NCBI GenBank assembly: GCA_025358075.1
Contig: JANYKU010000131.1
Coordinates: forward strand, 1 to 32,794
From: Ilumatobacteraceae bacterium
GTDB lineage: Bacteria; Actinomycetota; Acidimicrobiia; Acidimicrobiales; Ilumatobacteraceae
Length of the DNA: 32,794 nt
Direction of reading: 5' to 3'
A program made the position numbers and the translations under genes. Of the stretch, positions 16,144 to 23,812 are shown piece by piece. Below the pieces are notes generated by a model, which was given only the letters and a program-made list of their open reading frames with translations, was not told the DNA's origin and did not search any database. Within the stretch, counting starts at the first letter, position 1, and each line of letters opens with the position of its first letter.

Positions 16144-16209
16144 ACTTTGGCGAGGCGAGGACTTCCTAGGGGGCGCTCGCCGAGGTACGTCAATCGACTC
16201 CTCCCGCGG

Positions 16210-16230
16210 TATGGTCTGACAACCAGACCA
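16210..16230 (+). promoter_or_regulatory. gntR operon promoter with palindromic operator
   Basis: TATGGT (16210-16215) is a TANNNT -10 with no strong -35. It overlaps TGGTCTG-ACAAC-CAGACCA (16212-16230), a perfect 7-bp inverted repeat. GntR/FCD regulators bind short palindromes with TGGT...ACCA ends, so autorepression of the operon at this site is likely. The transcription start would fall inside the repeat, giving a leader of about 75 nt before gntR. Confidence 0.6.
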
Positions 16231-16253
16231 GGCTGACGAAGGAGGCCGCAGTG

Positions 16254-16301
16254 ATGATCGTGAGCGCGCGCAACGTCCGCCATCCTGTCAGGCTGCGATG
16301 A
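16254..16301 (+). CDS. Leader ORF (15 aa) translationally coupled to gntR
   Basis: The peptide MIVSARNVRHPVRLR starts at ATG 16254, 8 nt after a near-perfect Shine-Dalgarno AAGGAGG (16239-16245). A GTG at 16251 is an alternative start. Its TGA (16299-16301) overlaps the gntR ATG (16298) by 4 nt. gntR itself has no Shine-Dalgarno before its ATG apart from this one, so ribosomes probably load here and restart on gntR. The peptide is Arg-rich (5 of 15). Regulatory and peptide-specific roles are unproven. Confidence 0.5.
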   Translation: MIVSARNVRHPVRLR

Positions 16302-17014
16302 GCACTCCGTTCGCTCCCGTGAAGCGACGGACCATCTCGTCCGAGATCCGGGCCCAGTTGCTCGAGGCGATCCGCAGCGGCGAGCTGCAGCCGGGTAGTC
16401 CGGTGCCCGCCGAGCGACAGCTCTGCGAACAGTTCGGCGTAGCTCGCACGTCGGTACGCGAGGCGATCCAAGGGCTGACGGCTTCCGGATATCTCGAGCG
16501 GCGCGGCAACCGTCCGGTCGTCGCCGAGCGGCTCCCCGAGATCCGCCTGACCGGTGAGTCGGCAACACCCGACGAGCGCAAGGCGCTCGTTCGCCAGCTG
16601 TTCGAAGTACGCCGCACGATCGAGCCGGTGATGTCAGAGTTCGCAGCACGGCGGGCCACTGACGACGAACGCGCCGACATCGCCGCGCTGGCCGCCCGAT
16701 CCACCGGCCACATCGACGAGTTCCGAGCCGCCGACCGTGCCTTCCACACCTCGATTGCCAGGGCGTGCGGCAACCCGCTGTTGCAAGAGGTCTACGGCAA
16801 GACACTCGGCGCCTTGTTCGACTCGCTCGAACTGGCCTCGTTGCTCTACGCCGAGATCAACCGCAAAGAAGTGGCCGACATCATCGCCACGTCGACGACT
16901 GCCCATCGGGCGATTGCCGACGCGCTGGTCGCCGGCCGGCGCAAACCGACCGTTGCCGCAGTTCAAGCACACCTCGACGATGTGGAACGCCGCATGATCG
17001 ACCGATTGTTGTGA
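16298..17014 (+). CDS. GntR-family transcriptional regulator (FadR/FCD subfamily)
   Basis: 238 aa. The winged helix (about residues 10-78) shows ISSEIRAQLLEAIRSGELQPG, PAERQLCEQFGVARTSVREAIQGL and LERRGNRPVV. An all-helical FCD ligand domain follows (about 95-235), with D-x3-H in RAADRAFHTSI that fits the metal/carboxylate site of the family. FCD regulators usually sense organic acids or acyl-CoA-type metabolites of the pathway they control. As first gene of the operon, behind a palindrome on its -10 box, it is probably an autorepressor induced by the substrate or an intermediate. The ATG is coupled to a 15-codon leader ORF. Confidence 0.92.
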   Translation: MSTPFAPVKRRTISSEIRAQLLEAIRSGELQPGSPVPAERQLCEQFGVARTSVREAIQGLTASGYLERRGNRPVVAERLPEIRLTGESATPDERKALVRQLFEVRRTIEPVMSEFAARRATDDERADIAALAARSTGHIDEFRAADRAFHTSIARACGNPLLQEVYGKTLGALFDSLELASLLYAEINRKEVADIIATSTTAHRAIADALVAGRRKPTVAAVQAHLDDVERRMIDRLL

Positions 17015-17025
17015 GAGGACGGCCG

Positions 17026-17406
17026 ATGGACCTGACCAACCAGTACTGCTACTTCTACGAGGACGAGAAGTTCAACGACACGGATCGGGCCGGCTTCCGC
17101 CGGCGGGTCATCAACGGCGAACTACTGCAGCTGTGCTTCTGGCGCATCAGTGGCGGGGCCAGCGGGTCGGTCCTGCATCACCACACCCAGCAGGAGCAGC
17201 TCGGCATCATCGTGCGCGGCAACCTCGACTTCCGCATCGGCGATCCCGACGACGGCACACGTATCACTCTCGGTCCCGGCGAGGTCTACCTCGCCCCCAG
17301 GTCCGTTTGGCATGGCGACAGCGTGTTCGTCGGCGACGACGAGCTGAACGAAGTCTGGATCCTCGACGTGTTCGCCCCACCTCGAGAGGACCTGCTCAAT
17401 GGCTGA
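17026..17406 (+). CDS. Single-domain cupin protein
   Basis: 126 aa. Cupin motif 1 is LHHHTQQEQLGIIVRG, with the H-x-H-x3-E metal ligands, and motif 2 is APRSVWHGD with the fourth ligand His. The metal site is therefore complete, consistent with a small dioxygenase, isomerase or ligand-binding cupin. A GAGAGGA Shine-Dalgarno lies about 7 nt before the ATG, 11 nt after the gntR stop. The 3' end overlaps hyuA by 8 nt. Its place between the regulator and hyuA suggests it acts on, or senses, the same substrate; I cannot name the reaction. Confidence 0.85.
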   Translation: MDLTNQYCYFYEDEKFNDTDRAGFRRRVINGELLQLCFWRISGGASGSVLHHHTQQEQLGIIVRGNLDFRIGDPDDGTRITLGPGEVYLAPRSVWHGDSVFVGDDELNEVWILDVFAPPREDLLNG

Positions 17407-19492
17407 CGGTTCAACAGCGCCCGACTGGCGCCTGGCAGTCGACATCGGAGGCACGTTCACCGACGTCGTGCTCATCGACGCGGCCAGCGGCCGTGTCATC
17501 GTCGACAAGACGCTCACCACGCCGGCTGCTCCACTCGATGGCGTGCGCACCGGTGTGCGTCAACTGCTGGCCAAGGCGTCGGTGCGTCCGGCCGAGATCA
17601 CCGCACCGATCGTCCACGCCACGACGCTGATCACCAACGCCTTGATCGAAGGCAAGATCGGGCGCGCCGGGGTCGTCACCACCGAGGGGTTCGGCGACAC
17701 GATGCTGATCCGCGACGAGCACCGCTACGACATGTACGACCTTCAGATCGAGTTCCCCAGCCCGCCAGTGCCACGCGAACGGGTCGTCGAGATCGCTGAA
17801 CGAACGAACCCGCAGGGCGATGTCATCGAAGCGCCGACCGCTGCCGGGCTGGAGACGATCACCACCGAGTTGCGCAACGCCAAGGTCGAATCGGTCGGCG
17901 TGTGCCTGATCAACGCTTACGCCAACCCGGCCAACGAGCGACTGATCGCCGAGCACCTGCGGCGCGAGCTCGGGGTGCCGGTGTGCATCTCGGCCGAGAT
18001 CTCGCCGCAGATCCGCGAATACCCACGCATGATCACCACCGCGTGCAACGCGGCGACGATGCCGGTCATCGGGCCATACCTCGACGAATTGCAGAAGTGG
18101 CTCGCTGCCGAGGGGTTCGGCGGGTCGGTGTTGATGATGCTGTCGAACGGTGGCGTCGTGTCCGCCGACGACGCTGCCCGCGCTCCGATCCGTCTGGTCG
18201 AGAGCGGTCCGGCGGCTGGTGCACTCGCCGGCAGTTGGTTCGCCCGCCGCCTCGGCGAGGATCGTCTGTTGTGCTTCGACATGGGAGGCACCACGGCGAA
18301 GTCATGCCTCATCTCTGGTGGCGAACCGGAGATCACCAACACGTTCGAGGTCGCTCGCATCTACCGCTTCAAGAAGGGCTCGGGGTTCCCCGTCTCGGTG
18401 CCGTCCGTTGATCTCGTCGAGATCGGCGCAGGTGGTGGAAGCCTGGCGCGCATCGATGAGCTCGGGCTGTTGAAGGTGGGTCCCGAGTCGTCGGGTGCAG
18501 ATCCCGGCCCAGCGTGTTATGGCCGCGGTGGCACGAAGGCGGCCGTCACCGATGCCGATCTGGCACTCGGCCTGCTCGACGCCGGCTACTTCCTCGGCGG
18601 CGACATGCCGCTCGATCTGGCGGCGAACGACGCAGCACTACGATCGATCGCCGACGGGCTCGGCCTGCCGGTCAGCGACACGGCGGCCGGTGTGCACGAG
18701 CTCGTCAACCAGAACATGGCGGCCGCGGCGCGAATGCACGCCGTCGAGCAGGGCGAGGATCTACGCGGTGTCACCGTGTTGGCGTTCGGTGGTGCCGGGC
18801 CGATCCACGCGTGCGGCGTCGCCGAGCTGCTCGATTCGCCACGGGTGATCTTCCCCGTCAACGCCAGTGTGCTCAGCGCGTTCGGCACGCTCGTCTCGCC
18901 GGTGCGAATCGACCTCGCCCGTTCGATGGTCCGCTCATTCAGCGCTATAACGCACAGCGAACGTGACCGCCTGCTCGATGAGCTGCGCGACGAAGGTCGC
19001 CGAGTCCTTGCGGCCGCTGGCGTTCCGAGCGATCGCATCCGGTTCCGCTATGGGCTCGACGCCCGGTACCTCGGCCAGGGCAACGAGCTCACCATCTGGG
19101 TCGGCGACGGCGAGCACTGGCCGGTCGGCGACGAAGAGATCGTCGAGCGCTTCGAACGCGACTACCGAAGGATCTACGGCTTGACGATCCCCGATGTGGC
19201 CGTCGAGGCAGTCACGTGGCGATTGTCGGCATATGCCAACGCCGACACCGTCGAGCCGCTGGCCGAGGTCGGAGAAGCGCACGGCCAGCCGCGCACGGTT
19301 CGTGCCGTGCGATTCGAGCGTGCGGCCGCCGCCGTCGACACGCCGGTGTACCGACGCAGCGACCTCGGCCGCGGCCAACGGCTGATCGGTCCGGCCATCG
19401 TCGAGGAACGTGAGACCACCGCGGTGATTCGGCCCGGCTGGGTCGTCGAGGTCACCGATGACGGCTCGCTCGTCGCCGAGAGGAGCATCTGA
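17399..19492 (+). CDS. Hydantoinase/oxoprolinase-type subunit A (HyuA-like)
   Basis: 697 aa. It opens with the ATP-binding ASKHA motif AVDIGGTFTDVVLID (D15-D22). HATTLITNALIEGKIGRAGVVTTEGFGD and REYPRMITTACNAATMPVIGPYLD follow, then CFDMGGTTAKSCLI and a GAGGGSLA segment in the middle domain, and PGPACYGRGGTKAAVTDADL. Size and motif order are those of N-methylhydantoinase (ATP-hydrolysing) subunit A, 5-oxoprolinase N-half and acetone carboxylase beta subunit. Such enzymes use ATP to activate a lactam, cyclic imide or ketone. It pairs with the adjacent hyuB-like gene, whose ATG shares one base with this stop. Confidence 0.9.
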   Translation: MADGSTAPDWRLAVDIGGTFTDVVLIDAASGRVIVDKTLTTPAAPLDGVRTGVRQLLAKASVRPAEITAPIVHATTLITNALIEGKIGRAGVVTTEGFGDTMLIRDEHRYDMYDLQIEFPSPPVPRERVVEIAERTNPQGDVIEAPTAAGLETITTELRNAKVESVGVCLINAYANPANERLIAEHLRRELGVPVCISAEISPQIREYPRMITTACNAATMPVIGPYLDELQKWLAAEGFGGSVLMMLSNGGVVSADDAARAPIRLVESGPAAGALAGSWFARRLGEDRLLCFDMGGTTAKSCLISGGEPEITNTFEVARIYRFKKGSGFPVSVPSVDLVEIGAGGGSLARIDELGLLKVGPESSGADPGPACYGRGGTKAAVTDADLALGLLDAGYFLGGDMPLDLAANDAALRSIADGLGLPVSDTAAGVHELVNQNMAAAARMHAVEQGEDLRGVTVLAFGGAGPIHACGVAELLDSPRVIFPVNASVLSAFGTLVSPVRIDLARSMVRSFSAITHSERDRLLDELRDEGRRVLAAAGVPSDRIRFRYGLDARYLGQGNELTIWVGDGEHWPVGDEEIVERFERDYRRIYGLTIPDVAVEAVTWRLSAYANADTVEPLAEVGEAHGQPRTVRAVRFERAAAAVDTPVYRRSDLGRGQRLIGPAIVEERETTAVIRPGWVVEVTDDGSLVAERSI

Positions 19493-21063
19493 TGGCATTT
19501 GATCCGATCGAGCTCGAGGTGCTCTGGCAGAGCCTCATCGCTACCGTCAACGAGCAGGCCAGGGCGCTGCAACGGGCGGCGTTCTCCCCCATCGTGCGCG
19601 AGGCCGGCGACCTCGCCAACGCGGTGTTCGACCAACGCGGGCGCATGGTCGCTCAAGCGGTCACCGGTACGCCGGGCCACATCAATTCGCTCGCCCGCGC
19701 CGCGACCGCGTTGCTCGACGAGTACCCGCCCGAGTCGCTCGTCGAGGGTGACGTGTTGATCACCAACGACCCGTACAAGACCGCGGGGCAACTCCTCGAT
19801 GTCACGGTGCTGTACCCCGTTTTCCGTGGCGGCAAGGCAATCGCCTTCTTCGGCTCAACGATCCACCACACCGACGTCGGCGGCTACGGGATCGGCGCCG
19901 GGGCTCGCGATGTGTTCGAGGAGGGCTTGTGGATCCCGATCTGCAAGTTGATGAACGCCGGCCAGCGCAACGCCGACGTGTGGCGGTTCATCCTCAGCAA
20001 CGTGCGCCAACCCGACCACATGTCGGGCGACTTGCACGCCCAGATGGCTTCGGGTGAAGTCGGCGCGCAGCGATTGCTGTCGTTGTGCAAGCAGCACGGT
20101 CTCGACGACATCGAGGCACTCGCCGACGAGATCATCGAACGCAGCGAGGCCGCGACCCGAGCAACGATCCGCGAACTACCGGCCGGCACGTATCACGCCC
20201 GCGCCGAGCTCGACCTCGCCGACGGCAGCCGCATCGACATCGTCTGCGCCGTGACCGTTGATCCCGTGCTCGGCGAGATCCTCGTCGACTACGAAGGCTC
20301 GTCGGGTGCCAGCCCGTATGGCATCAACGTGGTCAAGAACTACACCCACGCCTACACCACCTTTGCAGTGCGATCGGTGCTCAACCCGGAGCTGCCGAAC
20401 AACCATGGCAGCTTGGCGCCGATCAAGGTCGAGGCCCCCGTGGGGTCGATCGTCAACGCCGTGTCGCCGCAGCCATGCACGGCGCGTCACGTGGTGGGCA
20501 TGTTCTTGCCCAACGCGCTGCTCAAGGCGCTCGCCCAGATCAAGCCGGAGCAAGCGATGGCCGAGGGCTCTGGTGCCGTTTGGACCATGCAGGTCTCGGG
20601 CAACTACGACGACGGGCGACCGTTCATCACGGCGATGTTCACGTATGCAGGCGGGGTCGGCGCCCGCGCCCACAAGCCCGGGCTGTCGGCATGCTCCTAC
20701 CCCACCGGGGTAGCCGCCGTACCGGTGGAAGTTGTCGAGGCCTCGGCACCGATCCGGTTCCATCGCAAGTCGTTGCGCACCGGCAGTGGCGGTCGCGGTC
20801 AGCAGATCGGCGGCATGGGCCAGACCGTCGAGTTCAGTGTCGACACCACCCGCCCGTGGCAGTTGAACGCGGTCACCTCGCGCCTCGCCGTGCCGCCGGA
20901 GGGCATCTTTGGTGGCGGTGCGGGCGCGGCAGGCTCGTTCACCGTCAACGGCGACGCCGTCCGCACCCAGCAACGCATCACTTTGCAACCGGGAGACCGG
21001 GTCAGTCTCGAGCTACCCGGTGGAGGCGGGTACGGCGCCGCCGAGGAGGCACCGCCGGCGTGA
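19492..21063 (+). CDS. Hydantoinase/oxoprolinase-type subunit B (HyuB-like)
   Basis: 523 aa, normal for subunit B. It shows DPIELEVLWQSLIATVNEQARALQRAAFSPIVREAGDLA, HINSLARA, TNDPYKTAGQLLDVTVLYPVF, STIHHTDVGG and a Gly-rich C-terminus (GGGAGAAGSF, LPGGGGYG). In many HyuB proteins the segment after NDP(W/Y) reads G-T-H-L-P-D; here it is G-Q-L-L-D, with Gln where His often sits. I believe this variant marks a subfamily, not a defect, but I cannot check. With HyuA it should form the ATP-dependent amidohydrolase or carboxylase. The TGA overlaps the next gene's GTG by 4 nt. Confidence 0.9.
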   Translation: MAFDPIELEVLWQSLIATVNEQARALQRAAFSPIVREAGDLANAVFDQRGRMVAQAVTGTPGHINSLARAATALLDEYPPESLVEGDVLITNDPYKTAGQLLDVTVLYPVFRGGKAIAFFGSTIHHTDVGGYGIGAGARDVFEEGLWIPICKLMNAGQRNADVWRFILSNVRQPDHMSGDLHAQMASGEVGAQRLLSLCKQHGLDDIEALADEIIERSEAATRATIRELPAGTYHARAELDLADGSRIDIVCAVTVDPVLGEILVDYEGSSGASPYGINVVKNYTHAYTTFAVRSVLNPELPNNHGSLAPIKVEAPVGSIVNAVSPQPCTARHVVGMFLPNALLKALAQIKPEQAMAEGSGAVWTMQVSGNYDDGRPFITAMFTYAGGVGARAHKPGLSACSYPTGVAAVPVEVVEASAPIRFHRKSLRTGSGGRGQQIGGMGQTVEFSVDTTRPWQLNAVTSRLAVPPEGIFGGGAGAAGSFTVNGDAVRTQQRITLQPGDRVSLELPGGGGYGAAEEAPPA

Positions 21064-22598
21064 GCTGCTGGCCTGAGGCGCGCTGCTTCGGCGACGTATG
21101 GGCCGGAGCTGTCGCCAGTCGTCGCGACGCGCTGTTCTTGAGGTTCGAGGGGCCCACCGGCGCGACCCGCGAGTGGACCTATGGCGAGTTCGACGATGTG
21201 GTCGGGCGAATGGCCACGCAGTTGGTCCATCGAGGTGTGGCCGCCGGCTCACCAGTGCACCTCGCCCTCACCAACTCCCCGGCATTTGTCGCCGCGTGGA
21301 TCGCCGCGGTTCGTCTCGGTGCGTGGGTGGTGCCCAGCGATCCGATGGCGCGCACTCCGGAGCTGGCCGCCCACATCGAGCGCACCCGACCCGCCGTCGG
21401 CCTGTATGCCCACGCCCGCGCCGGCGACTACTTGCCGGCGGCTGCGAGCATGCCGACGATCGCATTCGACGAGGCCGATACCGACCTCGACCAACTCGGC
21501 GACACGGCATTCACCGATTGGCCGCGCCTCGGTCTGCGTGACCGCGCCGCGGTGATGTTCACCTCCGGCACCACTGGTCGACCGAAGGGTGTCGAGATCA
21601 CCCAGGCCAACTACGCGTTCGCCGGCAAGGTCATGGCCGAAGCCGCCTGTCTGCAATCCCACCACCGTCAGCTCGTGGTGCTGCCGCTGTTCCACGCCAA
21701 CGCCCAGTACTACTCGTTCGCCTCGGCGATATGGGCGGGCGCATCAGTGGCGTTGATGCACACCTTCTCGGCCAGCGGTTTCCTCACCCAGGCCGCGAAG
21801 CACCAGGCCACGCACGCCAGTTTGTTCGCAGCGCCGATCCGCATGATCCTCGCCCGCGGCGGCACGCCGGTCGATGGCGTCCACCTCCAGCACTGCTGGT
21901 ACGCGATGAACATCAGCGACGACCAGTACGCGGTGCTCGCCGGTCTGTTCGGCTGCAAGCCGCGCCAGCTCTACGGCATGACCGAGACGATTCCGGCGGT
22001 GCTCACCGACGACGGCGCCGACCCGGTGCCGTCGAGCATGGGCTACGTCACCCCCGGCTGCATCGTCGAAGTTCACGACGGCGACGGATCACCGACCGAG
22101 CCCGGCGAGGTCGGTGAGATCGTCGTCGGCGGCGAACCGGGCATCACGTTGTTCGCCGGCTACCTCGACGATCCCGAGACCTCCACGGCGAGCTTCGATG
22201 GCGCGTGGTTCCAGACTGGCGACCGTGCCCGTCGCGACGTTGCGGGCCGCTACTACTTCGACGGCCGTCGCGCCGACGTGTTGAAAGTCGCCGGCGAGAA
22301 CGTCTCGACCGTCGAAGTCGAGCAGGTGCTCGCTGCTCACCCGGCGGTGCTCGAGGCGGCGGTCATCGGCATGCCCGACGCCGTGCGCGATGAGGTTCCG
22401 GTGGCCTATGTTGTCGCCGCCGACCCGACTCGACCGCCAACGGTCGCAGAGTTGATCGACTGGTGCAACGAGCGGCTCGGCAAGGCCAAGCGCCCGCGCG
22501 ACATCTCCTTGGTCGACGAGCTGCCACGCACCAGCGTGGGCAAGATCCGCAAGTTCCTCCTGAGAGACCCGAATGCCGAGACCAGACCAACTACCTGA
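21060..22598 (+). CDS. AMP-forming acyl-CoA synthetase-like ligase (first)
   Basis: 512 aa of the ANL superfamily. The P-loop is MFTSGTTGRPKGVEIT (residues 166-181). PLFHANAQYYSF, YGMTETIPAVLTDDG, FQTGDRARRD and YYFDGRRADVLKVAGENVS follow, and the catalytic lysine K495 is in RTSVGKIRKFL. It should activate a carboxylate as acyl-AMP and pass it to CoA. The GTG start overlaps the hyuB stop (GTGA). Substrate range is not readable, but the operon position suggests the acid released by, or upstream of, the HyuAB step. It is only distantly similar to the second ligase of the operon, so they probably take different acids. Confidence 0.88.
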   Translation: MSCWPEARCFGDVWAGAVASRRDALFLRFEGPTGATREWTYGEFDDVVGRMATQLVHRGVAAGSPVHLALTNSPAFVAAWIAAVRLGAWVVPSDPMARTPELAAHIERTRPAVGLYAHARAGDYLPAAASMPTIAFDEADTDLDQLGDTAFTDWPRLGLRDRAAVMFTSGTTGRPKGVEITQANYAFAGKVMAEAACLQSHHRQLVVLPLFHANAQYYSFASAIWAGASVALMHTFSASGFLTQAAKHQATHASLFAAPIRMILARGGTPVDGVHLQHCWYAMNISDDQYAVLAGLFGCKPRQLYGMTETIPAVLTDDGADPVPSSMGYVTPGCIVEVHDGDGSPTEPGEVGEIVVGGEPGITLFAGYLDDPETSTASFDGAWFQTGDRARRDVAGRYYFDGRRADVLKVAGENVSTVEVEQVLAAHPAVLEAAVIGMPDAVRDEVPVAYVVAADPTRPPTVAELIDWCNERLGKAKRPRDISLVDELPRTSVGKIRKFLLRDPNAETRPTT

Positions 22599-22624
22599 GA
22601 CCAAAACCTGAGAAGGGTGCAACC

Positions 22625-23812
22625 GTGACGACCGATCAGACCGTGCTCACCAACGATCTCCTCGCCTCCTTCGACGAGTCGGTGCTCGACGTCGACAAGG
22701 CCTGCACGCTCCCACCGACGTGCTACATCACCGACGAGTTCCTCGAGTTCGAACGGCGAGCGCTGTTCGATCACGAGTGGTTGTGCGTGGGGCGAGTCGA
22801 CAGGGTCGCCAACCCGGGCGACTACTTCACCAAGACCGTCAACGGCGAGCGGCTGATCATCGCTCGGGCCAAGGACGGTGCCATCCACGCCTTCTCGGCC
22901 ATCTGCCAACACCGCGGCATGCAGATCGTCGACGATTGCGGAACCTGCGGCACGTTCACGTGCCCGTACCACCAGTGGATGTACGGCCTCGACGGGCGGC
23001 TGCTCGGTGCCCCTGCCATGGAACGCACCGCCGGCTTCACCAAGTCGGAATGGGGCCTTCCCAACCTGCTCGTCGAAGAGTGGCTCGGCTTCCTGTTCGT
23101 CAACTTCGATGCCACGGCCCAGCCGTTGGCCCCGTCGCTCGGCCGGTACGAACCGTTCCTCGAGCACTACGACCTCTCCAACGCCGTGGCACCAGACAGC
23201 TTCACGCTGACCGACCTGCCGTGGAACTGGAAGGTCATGTTCGAGAACTTCAACGACGGGTATCACGCCAACCGCCTGCACCACACGATCCAGGATTTCT
23301 GCCCCAGCAACCTCGCCACCTTCCCAGTGCCGTGGGACGACAGCTCCAACGTGATCTTCCGCACCAACGGGTACACCCACATCGACGGCGGCTTCAACGC
23401 CACCACGAAAGCGCTGCTGCCGGTGTTCCCCGAGCTCACCGAGGAGGAACGGTGGCGTTCGACGTTCGCCCTCGTGCCGCCGACCCTGTGCCTTGGCACG
23501 GCTCCCGACCAGGCATTCTACTTCATCGTCACGCCGAAGACCGTGGAGACGATCGACGTCGAGATCGGCTACCTGCTGCACCCCAGTGCCCTGAAGCATC
23601 CGATGTTCGACCATCTCTTCGCAATGAGCGACACCGGCGTGCAGGTGTTCGTCAAACAAGATCAAGACGCGACCGCGAAGGTGCAACGCGGCATGCACTC
23701 GCGGTACGCGGCGCGGGGACGGTACTCCTGGCAGGAGGAGAGCCACGTGCAGTTCAATCGCTGGCTCGTGCAGCGGTATCGGAAGCACTGGCCGATCATC
23801 AACGGCTCGTGA
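22625..23812 (+). CDS. Rieske non-heme iron oxygenase, catalytic alpha subunit
   Basis: 395 aa. The Rieske cluster motif is C94-Q-H96 with C113-P-Y-H116 (CPYHQWMYG). The mononuclear iron site is D211-G-Y-H214-x4-H219 in FENFNDGYHANRLHH, with the third ligand probably D346 or D348 before VQRGM. This is a complete ring-hydroxylating or N/O-demethylating oxygenase alpha subunit of the homotrimer type. The start is GTG 22625 with GAGAAGGG Shine-Dalgarno upstream, 26 nt after the previous stop; this is one of the few real gaps in the operon. No ferredoxin, reductase or beta subunit is in the window, so electrons must come from elsewhere. Confidence 0.93.
   Translation: MTTDQTVLTNDLLASFDESVLDVDKACTLPPTCYITDEFLEFERRALFDHEWLCVGRVDRVANPGDYFTKTVNGERLIIARAKDGAIHAFSAICQHRGMQIVDDCGTCGTFTCPYHQWMYGLDGRLLGAPAMERTAGFTKSEWGLPNLLVEEWLGFLFVNFDATAQPLAPSLGRYEPFLEHYDLSNAVAPDSFTLTDLPWNWKVMFENFNDGYHANRLHHTIQDFCPSNLATFPVPWDDSSNVIFRTNGYTHIDGGFNATTKALLPVFPELTEEERWRSTFALVPPTLCLGTAPDQAFYFIVTPKTVETIDVEIGYLLHPSALKHPMFDHLFAMSDTGVQVFVKQDQDATAKVQRGMHSRYAARGRYSWQEESHVQFNRWLVQRYRKHWPIINGS

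Noticed and set aside
20176..20988. A 270-codon minus-strand frame within hyuB
   Set aside because: Antisense shadow without domain signal.
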